Positions 47,499 to 56,515 of a stretch of 64,000 nucleotides of DNA are shown piece by piece. The translations under genes and the position numbers were made by a program. The notes below the pieces were generated by a model. That model worked only from the letters and a program-made list of their open reading frames with translations, did not search any database and was not told where the DNA came from. The number at the start of each line of letters is the position of its first letter. Positions within the stretch are counted from its first letter, which is position 1. This DNA comes from Alphaproteobacteria bacterium (GTDB lineage Bacteria > Pseudomonadota > Alphaproteobacteria > Micropepsales > Micropepsaceae). The stretch lies in NCBI GenBank assembly GCA_019241645.1, contig JAFAWQ010000052.1:43591-107590 (forward strand), read 5' to 3'.

Positions 47499-48206
47499 TC
47501 AGCTGTCCTTGCCCTGCAGCGCGAAGGCGAAGTCCACCGTGACACCCGTGCAGGTCGTCATGCTGCCCCAACCCGTCGCGCACTCTGGCGGAACGCTCAC
47601 GCCGCCGCCATACCACCAGCCGGCCGCCACGCTGTTCGCGACAGTGAGATTGGCCTGCCAGGCCCAATAGCCGCTCGTGCTCGGGCCGTCCATATTCGCC
47701 TGGACCGTAACCCAATATTTGGTGCCCTTCGCGCCGCCCGCGAGCGTGGCCTTGCACGACTTCGGCAGCTTGATCACGAAAGCACCGGTATCGAGGCCGG
47801 CCTTGGGATTGATGTTGTCGCACTCAATCGCCGGCTTGCCATTCTTCGGCAGGCCCTTCTTGTCCGCCCAGAACAGGACGTTCACGGAGTGGGCCGGGCC
47901 GGAAGCGATGTAGTAAAACCCGGTGACGTCCACTTCCTTGATCTTCCAGGTGTGGTTCTTTGGAACCTTGAAATCGTCGGCCAGATACTCGTTGTACTGC
48001 GGATAGGAGCTGAGTGTCTGCGAGAAGAACCCGTAGGAGCTGTCGCCGATGTTTTGATCGTAAAGCGTCGTCGAGCCCGGCGGAGGCGCATGAACGACAT
48101 GCTGACCTTTTCCGTGAGCGCCGGCGGCATTGTGATTGACGCCCGCATAAGCGCCGGCCGTCAGTGCCAGCGTCGCTGCGCTGACAAGAAGCACTGTCTT
48201 CATCAT
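47499..48206 (-). CDS. Secreted protein of unknown function, tandem paralogue A
   Basis: From ATG 48206 the product has 235 residues with a signal peptide (MMKTVLLVSAATLALTAGAYAG). The mature part is a probable beta-sandwich with LYDQNIGDSSYGFFSQTLSS, YNEYLADDFKVP and SGYWAWQANLTVANSVAAGWWYGGG. Cys residues occur in the second half. It shares most of these segments with the next gene upstream, so the two are tandem duplicates. I do not recognise the family; the FADDF-like segment is seen in extracellular proteins of soil bacteria. Confidence 0.78.
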   Translation of the reverse strand: MMKTVLLVSAATLALTAGAYAGVNHNAAGAHGKGQHVVHAPPPGSTTLYDQNIGDSSYGFFSQTLSSYPQYNEYLADDFKVPKNHTWKIKEVDVTGFYYIASGPAHSVNVLFWADKKGLPKNGKPAIECDNINPKAGLDTGAFVIKLPKSCKATLAGGAKGTKYWVTVQANMDGPSTSGYWAWQANLTVANSVAAGWWYGGGVSVPPECATGWGSMTTCTGVTVDFAFALQGKDS

Positions 48207-48497
48207 TGAATCCCCTTGGATTTGAGATTTGCTACAGGGAAGGTTTCCCTGCATGACGGAAACTTAACCCCGAAATTCGACCGCGCGCAACCGCGAATTT
48301 GCCGGGCCTGCACGCAAAAGATTTGCCGCAACGCACAACGGCGACGAGGCCGATAAGGTGTCTCGTTTCGAGCAACCACAGCGGCCTCCGGCAATGTCCC
48401 CGGCGGAAATCGGGGCGCAATGCAGCGCATCGATGCGGCGTTCATCGGAAGGTTGGATATCGTGCAGCGGCTCCGAAAACGCATTCGCCAACAACGA
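48207..48497. other. Intergenic region between the tandem paralogues
   Basis: About 290 bases that hold no convincing gene. It must contain the promoter of paralogue A, since a terminator for paralogue B lies at its far end. No clear box was found. Confidence 0.4.
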
Positions 48498-48518
48498 GAG
48501 GGCGGCCGGGCCGCCCTC
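48498..48518 (-). terminator. Hairpin after the second tandem secreted paralogue
   Basis: The arms GAGGGCGGC and GCCGCCCTC (9 pairs) with a 3-base loop; the same arms as at 47451, so the duplicated unit includes its terminator. Confidence 0.8.
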
Positions 48519-48544
48519 CTTCGCCGTCATACTGTTGTCATATG

Positions 48545-49264
48545 TTATTTGCTGTCCGTGCCCTGCAGCGCGAAGGCGAGATCGACCGGCGATGCCGCAT
48601 TCCAGCAATCCTGGATCGTCTCGAACTGCTGCAGGCATTGCGGATCGAACACGCTGTTGCCGCCGCCATAATAGTAGCCGGCAGCCGCCTTGTTTGCGAC
48701 GGTGAGATTCTGCATCCACGCCCAGTAGCCGCTGGTGTTGATGCCATCCATGTTGGCCTGCACCGTCACCCAGAAGCGCGTCTTCTTGGCACCGGCCTTG
48801 AGCGTCGCCTTGCACGATTTCGGCAGCTTGACGACGAACGAGCCGGTATCGAGGCCGGATTTGGGTTTCAGATTTTCGCAATCGGCGATTGGCGAATTCT
48901 TGTCCGGCAGGCCTTTCTTGTCGTTCCAGAACAGCACGTTCACGCTGTGCGCCGGGCCGCCGCCGCCCTGATAGTAGAAGCCGGTGGTGTCGACTTCCTT
49001 CACCTTCCAGGTGTGACCGGCGGGAACGAGGAAATCATCGGCCAGATACTCATTGTATTGCGGGTAGGAGCTGAGCGTTTGCGAGAACCAGCCGTAGCCG
49101 GCGTCGCCGATGTTCTGATCGTAGAGCGTTGTCGTGCCAGGCGGCGGCGCATGAATGGGGTGCGTCGCCGTGCCCTGCGCGCCCGCGCCGGACATGGTGT
49201 TGGCAGCGATGGCGCCGCCCGTGAGGGCGAGCGTGGCTGCGGTGGCGAGAAGCAGTGCTTTCAT
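48545..49264 (-). CDS. Secreted protein of unknown function, tandem paralogue B
   Basis: From ATG 49264 the product has 239 residues with a signal peptide (MKALLLATAATLALTGGAIAA). It repeats the segments of paralogue A: LYDQNIGDAGYGWFSQTLSS, YNEYLADDFLVP, AHSVNVLFWNDKKGLP, GLDTGSFVVKLPKSCKATL and SGYWAWMQNLTVANKAAAGYYYGGG. The C-terminus (FALQGTDSK) also matches. The same hairpin arms follow both genes. The function is unknown. Confidence 0.78.
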   Translation of the reverse strand: MKALLLATAATLALTGGAIAANTMSGAGAQGTATHPIHAPPPGTTTLYDQNIGDAGYGWFSQTLSSYPQYNEYLADDFLVPAGHTWKVKEVDTTGFYYQGGGGPAHSVNVLFWNDKKGLPDKNSPIADCENLKPKSGLDTGSFVVKLPKSCKATLKAGAKKTRFWVTVQANMDGINTSGYWAWMQNLTVANKAAAGYYYGGGNSVFDPQCLQQFETIQDCWNAASPVDLAFALQGTDSK

Positions 49265-49663
49265 GGCGTGATACCCCCTTGGGTTGTTTTTCTTGGATTG
49301 AGGTGCCGCGGAGATTCCCCGCGCAGGGCCAGACTCTAACGCCGGATTTCGCCAACGGGCAATCGCAGATTCAAAGACCCCTCGGCAGAGGAATGCCGTC
49401 AATCGCAGGGATTTGCCCGCGGCTTGCTATCCGGGGCAAGAGCAATTATATAACAAACCGCGACGGCGTCCGTCCCATTGAAGCGCACTGTTGTTTTCCG
49501 ACTCGCATGAGTGCGCGCCTGGACCTGACAGCCTAACTTCCGATTTCGATGGTTTCCCAATCGCACCGCGCAGACACATGTCTCGCGCGAGCCACCCGAG
49601 AGAGGCGGGGAGACTTCCGCCGCCGCTTTCTTTTGCGCGAGCGACAACATGCTGGAAGAACCT
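49265..49663. other. Intergenic region without a recognised gene
   Basis: About 400 bases between the start of paralogue B and the 49664 gene, which are divergent. It probably holds both promoters. No repeat, RNA gene or known box is evident. Confidence 0.45.
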
Positions 49664-50056
49664 ATGAACGGCGATACCCTGGAACGGCCTTACCGCGAGC
49701 GCGGCGGGGCGCGGAAATCGAGCGCGGAGCAATCGTATCTGCCCGATCTCGTGCAGGTGCTGCTGTCTCACCCCCAAGGCTTGCGGCGCTGGTCGGTGAT
49801 GCGCGCGATGCGCACGCGGCGCATGAAAGCCGGCGAGGACATTTCCCTGAAATTCGAGGACGAAATCGAGCGCGCTTTCCGCAAATTCTGCACCGACGAC
49901 TCTTTGTCGGATGGGCTCAAGACCGGCTGCAATGGCGACGACGCACTGTTCTATCGCCCGAAGGACAAGGCCGGCGAAGTATGGGCCGTTCACGCCGACC
50001 GCGCTCGCGCCTGGCTGGAAGCGGCAACCGGCATCGCTTCCGGCAATGCGCGCTGA
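49664..50056 (+). CDS. Small protein of unknown function
   Basis: ATG 49664 follows GGAAGA; an ATG at 49649 is also possible. The 130-residue product is basic at its start, then has a helical segment ([29 protein letters not shown]) and an acidic one with [17 protein letters not shown], then a Gly/Asp-rich stretch ([33 protein letters not shown]). This looks like a real folded protein, but I recognise no family. It lies just before the decayed brnA copy and the AIPR gene. Confidence 0.6.
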   Translation: MNGDTLERPYRERGGARKSSAEQSYLPDLVQVLLSHPQGLRRWSVMRAMRTRRMKAGEDISLKFEDEIERAFRKFCTDDSLSDGLKTGCNGDDALFYRPKDKAGEVWAVHADRARAWLEAATGIASGNAR

Positions 50057-50071
50057 GCGAAGCGCGCGGGA

Positions 50072-50146
50072 GGCCGCGGCACCCAGGCGCGCATGAACGC
50101 CGTCCTCCGCCACACCGTGGAAGTCCATCGCAAGGCGGGTGAATGG
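50072..50146 (+). pseudogene. Remnant of a brnA-type antitoxin 3' end
   Basis: The bases ~50072-50140 repeat, with few changes, the last ~70 bases of brnA at 44686-44754. In translation GRGTQARMNAVLRHTVEVHR corresponds to GRGYQARMNAVLRRYMEVHR. No toxin gene or antitoxin N-terminus is attached. It is a truncated copy left by an insertion or recombination event. Confidence 0.75.
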
Positions 50147-50240
50147 ATTACCTGTCACCGGATTTCGTATTAAAAGCAAGACCCGTGATCTAATTCGACC
50201 CAGGTTCATAACGCTTGGCGCCGATCAGAGGGGGCTGCTC

Positions 50241-51920
50241 GTGAAACCTGACGATTTTGACTACCCGAAGCTGACCACTACCCTCGCCCCTTACGTGAAG
50301 AAAGGGTGGCCTGAGAGTCCCGCGTTCTTAGATTGGTTTTTCGAGAACGTATTCCGCCTCGACGAAACAGAAGCGCACGATGCCATATGCGACAAGCCAA
50401 ACGACAAGGGCATAGACGGCGTATACGTTGACCACACTTTGGAGACGATTTTCTTTTTCCAATCAAAGATCAGGCAAGGTGACGCACCGAAATTCGGTGA
50501 TCCGCCACTTCGCGACTTCGCTGGCACATTGCTACAGGTAGACACACCGGAAAAGATAGAGGCGCTGCTCCAAAGCGGCGCTCATCCCGAGCTCAAACGA
50601 GTTCTTGCAAAAAACAATGTCAAGGCGCTCCTGACTAAGGGCTACAAAATATCTGGAGTATACGTCACTAACGAAATTCTAGATGCGAATGGCAAAGAAT
50701 ATTTAGCGATCGGTGACGCTGCGAAGCGTATCCAAGTCTATGATCGTACCCGTATTGCCGATGAACTGATCGATCTCGACGCCGCGCAGGGTATCCAAGG
50801 TGAGTACACCTTCGATGTTTCGTACGTGGAACCGATGAAATTTGAGGTGGGAAAAACGGCTACGACTTACGTGTTTCCCGCGAAAGCAGTGGAACTGGCG
50901 GAACTGCAAGGCATAGCGGATGGCACGCTGTTTTCTCAGAACGTCCGTTTCAGTCTTGGCAATACCTCAGTTAACAAACAAATTTCAAAGTCCATTCTGG
51001 AAAAGGACCAACACATATTGTTTCCCTTGTATCACAATGGAGTGACGATCCTCTGCACGAAGTCCGATCGCGCCGACAACAAGCTGCGTATCTCTGGGTA
51101 CATGGTGGTGAACGGTGCTCAGAGCATCACAAGCTTCTATCATAACAAAGGCGCGCTTACGCCCGATCTAAGGGTTCTGGCGAAGGTGATCGAACTCAAT
51201 GATCAGGAGCTGGCCAATACGATAACCATCAACAGCAACAATCAGAATGCCATCAAACCGCGCGACCTGCGTTCAAACCACCACATTCAAATCCGACTGG
51301 TTGAAGAATTCGAGAAGATAGCATTTGAAAAATATGCATTCGAGGTCAAACGCGGCCAAACGTTTGCTGACGGACAACACGTAATTACAAACGAAGAGGC
51401 GGGGCGCCTTTTACTTGCTTTCGATCTCGACGAGCCGTGGTCGTGCCATCAAATCTATAAGGTCTTCGACGAAAAATACGGTGAGATTTTCGGGCGACCG
51501 AGCGTAACGGCATATCGCATCATCTTACTTTCAAAGATGATGGATATCATTGTAGAGGAGGTCGAGAAAATTGAGTTCAAGCCCTTTGGCCATTATGGAC
51601 TCACTCGCTTCTTCTTACTGGCAGTGGTAAAGCGGATCATGCGTGCTGATCCCGTGGGGCGCACAGTAGCAGAGGATCCCGCCACCCTAGTTAAGGATGG
51701 AAAGCGGTTGGCGAAGTTTCTTGATGGCATCCGTACCATTCTCAGCGGGATCGTGGTTGATCTAAATTACGAGGTAAAGGAGATCGGTGACGAGTTTGAC
51801 TACAAGAGCGATTTGAAAAGCCCTGCTAAGGTCAAAGATTACATGGATAGGCTGCTAAAGAGCTACGAGAAGGACGTCGCTCGAAAGAAAGCGCCTACCC
51901 TCGCTGAACTCCTCAAATAG
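50241..51920 (+). CDS. AIPR-family protein (abortive infection phage resistance)
   Basis: GTG 50241 behind AGAGGGGG is preferred (559 residues); the frame is open back to a GTG at 50139 inside the brnA remnant. The N-terminal part has a nuclease-like pattern (KGIDGVYVD and FFFQSKIRQ, as in PD-(D/E)xK folds). The middle has AIPR features: SQNVRFSLGNTSVNKQISKSIL, LYHNGVTILC and YMVVNGAQSITSFY. Known members protect against phage by abortive infection or act in lone defence systems. The base composition is visibly more AT-rich than the neighbours, which suggests recent gain. Confidence 0.82.
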   Translation: MKPDDFDYPKLTTTLAPYVKKGWPESPAFLDWFFENVFRLDETEAHDAICDKPNDKGIDGVYVDHTLETIFFFQSKIRQGDAPKFGDPPLRDFAGTLLQVDTPEKIEALLQSGAHPELKRVLAKNNVKALLTKGYKISGVYVTNEILDANGKEYLAIGDAAKRIQVYDRTRIADELIDLDAAQGIQGEYTFDVSYVEPMKFEVGKTATTYVFPAKAVELAELQGIADGTLFSQNVRFSLGNTSVNKQISKSILEKDQHILFPLYHNGVTILCTKSDRADNKLRISGYMVVNGAQSITSFYHNKGALTPDLRVLAKVIELNDQELANTITINSNNQNAIKPRDLRSNHHIQIRLVEEFEKIAFEKYAFEVKRGQTFADGQHVITNEEAGRLLLAFDLDEPWSCHQIYKVFDEKYGEIFGRPSVTAYRIILLSKMMDIIVEEVEKIEFKPFGHYGLTRFFLLAVVKRIMRADPVGRTVAEDPATLVKDGKRLAKFLDGIRTILSGIVVDLNYEVKEIGDEFDYKSDLKSPAKVKDYMDRLLKSYEKDVARKKAPTLAELLK

Positions 51921-51974
51921 GTGTGTCTAACGAAATCTAATGCAGCCCATACGAACCGGCTATGCACCGGCCCG

Positions 51975-54452
51975 CTAACGGCTGCGGCTGCCGAATGTCT
52001 TAGGCACGTTGGGCCGGCCCGCGCGCTTCATCTTTGTGCGGCTGGATTTGCCGAGGTTCCCCCTCACCCTGCCCTCTCCCCCTGAAGGGGGCGAGGGTGA
52101 ATCGGTGTTGCCGTCGCGGACGGCGCTGAGGAAGGCGTCGTCCACCGCGCGATCCACTTCGCTTTGCCGCGCGAAGGGATCGTCGGCGATGGTGAGTTCG
52201 ACGGCGGTGAGGCGCTTGATCTCGTCCCGCAGGCGCGCCGCCGTTTCGAATTCCAGATCGGACGCGGCCTCCTTCATCTGCTTCTCCAGCGCCGCAATGT
52301 GCGCCTTGATGTTGTGGCCGATGAATTCCTTGCCGTCCTCCGCAAAGCCGGTGTCCACCATCACATGGTCGCGCTCGTACATGCTGCCCATGATGTCGGC
52401 GATGTTCTTCTTGATGCTGGCCGGCGTGATGCCGTGCGCCAGGTTGTAGGCGTGCTGCTTCTCGCGACGGCGCGTGGTCTCCGCCATCGCCCGCTCCATC
52501 GAACCGGTGACATGATCGGCATAGAGGATCACCTTACCGTCCACATTGCGCGCGGCGCGGCCGATGGTCTGGATCAGCGAGGTTTCGCTGCGCAGGAAGC
52601 CTTCCTTGTCGGCATCCAGAATGGCCACCAGCGCGCATTCCGGAATGTCCAGCCCCTCGCGCAGCAGGTTGATGCCCACCAGCACATCGAAAGCGCCCAG
52701 CCGCAGATCGCGGATGATCTCGATGCGCTCCAAGGTCTCCACGTCGGAGTGCATGTAGCGCACGCGGATGCCCTGCTCGTGCATGTATTCGGTGAGGTCT
52801 TCCGCCATCTTCTTGGTCAGCGTGGTGACGAGCGCGCGGTAACCCTTCTTGGCAATCGCGTGGCATTCGAAGATGAGATCGTCCACCTGGGTTTCGATCG
52901 GCCGCACTTCCACCGGCGGATCGATGAGGCCGGTGGGGCGGATCACTTGCTCGGCGAAGATGCCGCCGGTGCGCTCCATCTCCCACGGCCCCGGCGTGGC
53001 GGAGACGTAGACGGTCTGCGGCCGCATCGCGTCCCACTCCTCGAATTTGAGCGGGCGGTTGTCGATGCAGCTGGGCAGGCGGAAGCCGTATTCGGCCAAG
53101 GTCGCCTTGCGGCGGTAGTCGCCGCGATACATGCCGCCGATCTGCGGCACGGTGACGTGGCTTTCGTCCACGAACACCAGCGCTTCGTCCGGCAGATATT
53201 CGAACAGTGTGGGCGGCGGCTCGCCGGGTTTGCGCCCCGTCAGCCAGCGGCTGTAGTTCTCGATGCCGGCACAACTGCCGGTGGCCTCGATCATCTCCAG
53301 ATCGAACTGCGTGCGCTGCTCCAGCCGCTGCGCCTCCAGCAGCTTGCCGTTCTCGCGCAGCCAGGCCAGCCGCTCGATCAGCTCGTGCTTGATGCCCCGC
53401 ATCGCCTGCGCCAGGGTCGGGCGCGGCGTCACGTAGTGCGAGTTCGCGTACACCTTGATGGCGTCGAGCTGGCCGGCGGATTTGCCGGTGAGCGGATCGA
53501 ACTCGCTGATGCTCTCCACCTCGTCGCCGAACAATTCGATGCGCCAGGCGCGGTCCTCGTAATGTGCGGGGAAGAGATCGACGGTATCGCCGCGCACGCG
53601 GAAGGTCCCGCGGGTGAAGGCGTTGTCGTTGCGGCGGTACTGAAGCGCGGAGAGCTGACGCATCAAATCCATGCGGTCCCAGCGCTGCCCGCGCGCGATG
53701 GACATCGCCATGCCGGAATAGGTTTCCACCGAGCCGATGCCGTAGATGCACGACACGCTGGCGACGATGATGACGTCGTCCCGCTCCAGGATGGCGCGCG
53801 TGGCGGCGTGGCGCATGCGGTCGATCTCCTCATTCACCGAGGAATCTTTCTCGATATAGGTGTCGCTGCGCGGGATGTAGGCTTCCGGCTGGTAGTAGTC
53901 GTAGTACGAGACGAAATACTCCACCGCGTTCTCCGGAAAGAACTGCTTCATCTCCGCGTAGAGCTGCGCGGCGAGCGTCTTGTTCGGTGCGAGGATGAGC
54001 GCCGGCCGCTGCAGGATGTCGATCACCTTCGCCATGGTGAAGGTCTTGCCGGAGCCGGTGACGCCGAGCAGCACCTGGTCGCGCTCGTTGGCGCGCGCCG
54101 CCTCCACCAGTTCCTTGATGGCGGTGGGCTGATCTCCCGCCGGCTCGTATTCGCTGACCAGCTTGAAGCGGATGCCTCCTTCGGATTTTTCGGGACGCAC
54201 GGGGCGATGCGGCACGAAGCCGGCGATCTCCGCGCCAGTGACGCCATGCAGCGGCAGGTTGCCGATTTTGTCGGTCGCCATGTTGGCATTGATCTGGTCA
54301 AGGTTCGGCGGGCCGGGATCGTACGCCGTGCCGGCCGGCTCGATCGGCACCGCATCCGCCGCCGCGCGGAACTTCGCCGCGTTGTCGGAGAACCCGCGCG
54401 AACCTTTACCGCCGCCGCGCGCACGGGGAATCATGCCGTTATTATGCGCCAT
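51975..54452 (-). CDS. uvrB: UvrB, excinuclease ABC subunit B, with repeat-derived tail
   Basis: The 825-residue product has all UvrB parts. Walker A is [14 protein letters not shown], the beta-hairpin segment is [12 protein letters not shown], the helicase motifs include [16 protein letters not shown] and QTIGRAARN, and the C-terminal UVR domain is [28 protein letters not shown]. It has ~95 extra residues at the N-terminus and a ~55-residue tail. The tail's [15 protein letters not shown] stretch is encoded by a palindromic repeat (52064-52100). UvrB works with UvrA and UvrC in nucleotide excision repair. No SOS box is seen in front of it. Confidence 0.95.
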   Translation of the reverse strand: MAHNNGMIPRARGGGKGSRGFSDNAAKFRAAADAVPIEPAGTAYDPGPPNLDQINANMATDKIGNLPLHGVTGAEIAGFVPHRPVRPEKSEGGIRFKLVSEYEPAGDQPTAIKELVEAARANERDQVLLGVTGSGKTFTMAKVIDILQRPALILAPNKTLAAQLYAEMKQFFPENAVEYFVSYYDYYQPEAYIPRSDTYIEKDSSVNEEIDRMRHAATRAILERDDVIIVASVSCIYGIGSVETYSGMAMSIARGQRWDRMDLMRQLSALQYRRNDNAFTRGTFRVRGDTVDLFPAHYEDRAWRIELFGDEVESISEFDPLTGKSAGQLDAIKVYANSHYVTPRPTLAQAMRGIKHELIERLAWLRENGKLLEAQRLEQRTQFDLEMIEATGSCAGIENYSRWLTGRKPGEPPPTLFEYLPDEALVFVDESHVTVPQIGGMYRGDYRRKATLAEYGFRLPSCIDNRPLKFEEWDAMRPQTVYVSATPGPWEMERTGGIFAEQVIRPTGLIDPPVEVRPIETQVDDLIFECHAIAKKGYRALVTTLTKKMAEDLTEYMHEQGIRVRYMHSDVETLERIEIIRDLRLGAFDVLVGINLLREGLDIPECALVAILDADKEGFLRSETSLIQTIGRAARNVDGKVILYADHVTGSMERAMAETTRRREKQHAYNLAHGITPASIKKNIADIMGSMYERDHVMVDTGFAEDGKEFIGHNIKAHIAALEKQMKEAASDLEFETAARLRDEIKRLTAVELTIADDPFARQSEVDRAVDDAFLSAVRDGNTDSPSPPSGGEGRVRGNLGKSSRTKMKRAGRPNVPKTFGSRSR
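52064..52100. repeat. Palindromic repeat inserted in the 3' end of uvrB
   Basis: The outer arms TCACCCT and AGGGTGA and inner arms CCCCCT/AGGGGG form a hairpin of the kind found between genes in many proteobacteria (the GCCCTCTCCCC...GGGGGCGAGGG type). Here it is in frame inside a coding region and adds Ser/Pro/Gly-rich residues. Confidence 0.75.
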
Positions 54453-54548
54453 AGAGGAAATATAGGTGCTTGCAGTCGCTTTTGCACCGCCGCTGCTAAG
54501 GCGGCCCCACTCAGTTTTTCTGGGGCGAGCGTCTGGTAGAGTTTCAGG

Positions 54549-54875
54549 ATGCTATTTGCGATTCCTTTCTGCCTTACAGGAATTGCCGCCGGTCTAGCTA
54601 GCGTCGGGACTACCTACCCACAGTATCCGACGACGGTTCCCCCGGCTTTTCGTAGAGGCTGGGATGAGCTTGTCAGTGATGGATGCAAAGACCGAGAAGC
54701 ACGCTACAGCTTCGCTGCGACCACAGCCTCCAATTTTGGAGTGACCTGAAATGTAACGCGCGTCATAGTGCTGAGTACAAAAAGAATCGACTTGGATGTC
54801 AGCATTTATGACGAGAGCAAGAATCTGGTTGAGGACGCGTGGAAACTAGAGCTGCTCGATAATGGCCGAACGTGA
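54549..54875 (+). pseudogene. Interrupted ORF with an in-frame TGA
   Basis: ATG 54549 opens 66 codons to a TGA at 54747-54749, and the same frame continues for 41 more codons to a TGA at 54873. The second part (ending DVSIYDESKNLVEDAWKLELLDNGRT) looks like genuine protein, and the first has a signal-like hydrophobic start. A single TGG-to-TGA change would join them. No family recognised. It is relatively AT-rich. Confidence 0.5.
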
Positions 54876-54951
54876 GATTCCGAAAGCCCGGTGCATTCCT
54901 CTATCGAAAGTGCTCCGTGAGTTGAATGATCCCAGCGGCCTCTTCCCTGCA

Positions 54952-55227
54952 TCACGCCGCTTCGGGCGCGTAGTGCAGGACCATAAGGTCTGAGTAGGCA
55001 CAGGGCACGACGGCGTAGGCGCGGCCCTGATCGTCGCTGAATTCCACGAGAGCAGAGTTTTTATCAAGCCCTTCGACAACAGTGCCCACCTGTCCGCGCG
55101 CGAACCCTTCTTCCGGGCGATCCGAAAGCAGCGCCACCACGTCAAGTTCTGAAGGTCCGCCATTCTTCGTCACAGCACCCAACACGTCACAAAACGCGGG
55201 ACCGTCTCGCCCGCTCGCGTCAACCAT
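54952..55227 (-). CDS. DUF4926-like small protein
   Basis: The 91-residue product has the DUF4926 pattern: LDVVALLSDRPEEGFARGQVGTVVEGLDKNSALVEFSDDQGRAYAVVPC, a small SH3-like barrel. In many genomes this gene sits beside a DUF6883 gene, as here, where that partner is frameshifted. The pairing suggests an immunity or partner role; that is inference. The start at 55227 lies inside the end of the partner frame. Confidence 0.65.
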   Translation of the reverse strand: MVDASGRDGPAFCDVLGAVTKNGGPSELDVVALLSDRPEEGFARGQVGTVVEGLDKNSALVEFSDDQGRAYAVVPCAYSDLMVLHYAPEAA

Positions 55228-55504
55228 AGTGTTCTTACCACAGCGCTACGGTCTTGTCGCGCGAGGACGATGTCTACCCGCCAGCGTCGGCCGTAACCAT
55301 CCGGTTCGAGTCTACTGCTTCGGCTTCGACTAATGGCTTCAAAATCTGCTGCCGCAGCCAACTTGCGTGGCTCACGCCGATGCCGAGGGCCTCCCGAAAC
55401 AACTTTGCCTTGTGTCGCCCGCGCGGATGCGCCGAACTGAGGCAATACTCCTCCAGCTTACGCATATCGAGAACCGCCGAGGCAGCATTTGGGAGTAGCG
55501 CCAT
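55170..55504 (-). pseudogene. Frameshifted DUF6883-like gene
   Basis: The first part (ATG 55504) encodes LPNAASAVLDMRKLEEYCLSSAHPRGRHKAKLFREALG, which fits DUF6883. The frame then shifts near 55295, and the rest (YGRRWRVDIVLARQDRSAVVRTLWLTRAGETVPRFVTCWVL) is read one frame over. The two parts together cover the whole domain. One base lost or gained explains the break. Confidence 0.7.
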
Positions 55505-55678
55505 TGTTGTCAGGTTATACTGAGTCGGGAGCGGTAAGTCCTTTCTCAGCAATGATCTCGCTCACGCAGTTTTTCTGATTCTTTGCCTCCGCCGCGTGGG
55601 GATTCTGCCGGCATCCATGCACATCCAAATCTTGCCCGTATGTGCTATGCTCCTTTGCAGGTCGGTGAGGGAGCGATC

Positions 55679-56215
55679 ATGTTGAAGATCATACTCGCAA
55701 GTTCGATGCTGCTCGCCAGCGCCGCGTATGCTGCGCCGGAACAGTTGCGGCCGGTGGTGCCGGAAGCCGACGGCTGGATCGACATTCCGGGCGCCGCGCT
55801 GCGGCCCGACCCGAACACGACCTACCGCATGGTGTTCGACACGCGCAAAGGCGGCGCCAAGCCGGGCGAGCTGGTGCCGGCGATCAACCTCGCGGCCAGC
55901 GAGCTCAACACCTTTGTCGCCGCCAAGGTGCCGAAGGCGCACTACAAAATCGCGATGGTGTTCCACGGCAGCGGGGCCGATGACGGCCTGCTCGACAACG
56001 CGCACTACAAGGCGAAATACGGCGTCGACAACCCGAACCTCAAGCCCTTGGCGGAAATGCGCGCCGCAGGTGTCGAGATCTATGTGTGCGGCGAGCAGCT
56101 GATCGGCGACGGGATCGATTTCAAATGGCTAACACCGGACGTGACGGTTGCCAACGATGGCCTGCTTGCGCTCACCGTGTTCCAGAACAATGGCTATGCC
56201 ATTCTGACCTTCTGA
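55679..56215 (+). CDS. Secreted DsrE-fold protein
   Basis: ATG 55679 follows GAGGGAG. The 178-residue product has a signal peptide (ending AAYAAPE) and a DsrE/DsrF-like fold: RMVFDTRKGGAKPGELVPAINLAASELNTFVA, KIAMVFHGSGADDGLLDNAHYKAKYG, LAEMRAAGVEIYVCGEQLIG with the family Cys, and ALTVFQNNGYAILTF. Cytoplasmic DsrE proteins carry persulfide sulfur; the role of secreted versions is unclear. Confidence 0.82.
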   Translation: MLKIILASSMLLASAAYAAPEQLRPVVPEADGWIDIPGAALRPDPNTTYRMVFDTRKGGAKPGELVPAINLAASELNTFVAAKVPKAHYKIAMVFHGSGADDGLLDNAHYKAKYGVDNPNLKPLAEMRAAGVEIYVCGEQLIGDGIDFKWLTPDVTVANDGLLALTVFQNNGYAILTF

Positions 56216-56250
56216 CATGCCGCCAGCCAGCTTGCCGGATGGCCCCGGTT

Positions 56251-56265
56251 TCCTTACGGTAAGGA
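56251..56265. promoter_or_regulatory. Palindromic operator candidate of the MazE/MazF pair
   Basis: TCCTTAC-G-GTAAGGA is a perfect 7-1-7 inverted repeat 16 bases before the antitoxin start. MazE-type antitoxins repress their own operon through such palindromes. Confidence 0.55.
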
Positions 56266-56281
56266 GTAGGGAAACAAGGCA

Positions 56282-56515
56282 ATGACGGCCATTTTCGGCA
56301 AGCTGACGGCCAAATCGCAGACCACCATCCCGAAGGAAGTTCGCGAGGCGCTTGGCGCCAAGCCGGGCGACACGCTGATTTACCGGATCAGCAAGGGAAA
56401 AGTGACGCTCGCGCGCGGCGAGCCGCTGGACCGCGCTTACCTCAAGGCCGTGGAATCCACCTTGTCCGAATGGGCCAGTCCGGAAGACGCTGCCGCGTAC
56501 GACAAGCTGCGATGA
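56282..56515 (+). CDS. mazE: MazE/AbrB-type antitoxin
   Basis: The 77-residue product has the swapped-hairpin AbrB DNA-binding domain (GKLTAKSQTTIPKEVREALGAKPGDTLIYRISKGKVTL) and an acidic C-terminus that would block the toxin. Its stop overlaps the toxin start (ATGA). Confidence 0.88.
   Translation: MTAIFGKLTAKSQTTIPKEVREALGAKPGDTLIYRISKGKVTLARGEPLDRAYLKAVESTLSEWASPEDAAAYDKLR

Noticed and set aside
52164..54539. A very long open frame on the plus strand opposite uvrB
   Set aside because: It is the antisense shadow of a clear UvrB gene in GC-rich DNA; its protein has no recognisable domain and is rich in Arg, His and Asp.
54453..54548. Search for a LexA box before uvrB
   Set aside because: No GAAC-N7-GAAC or GTTC-N7-GTTC is present in this stretch.
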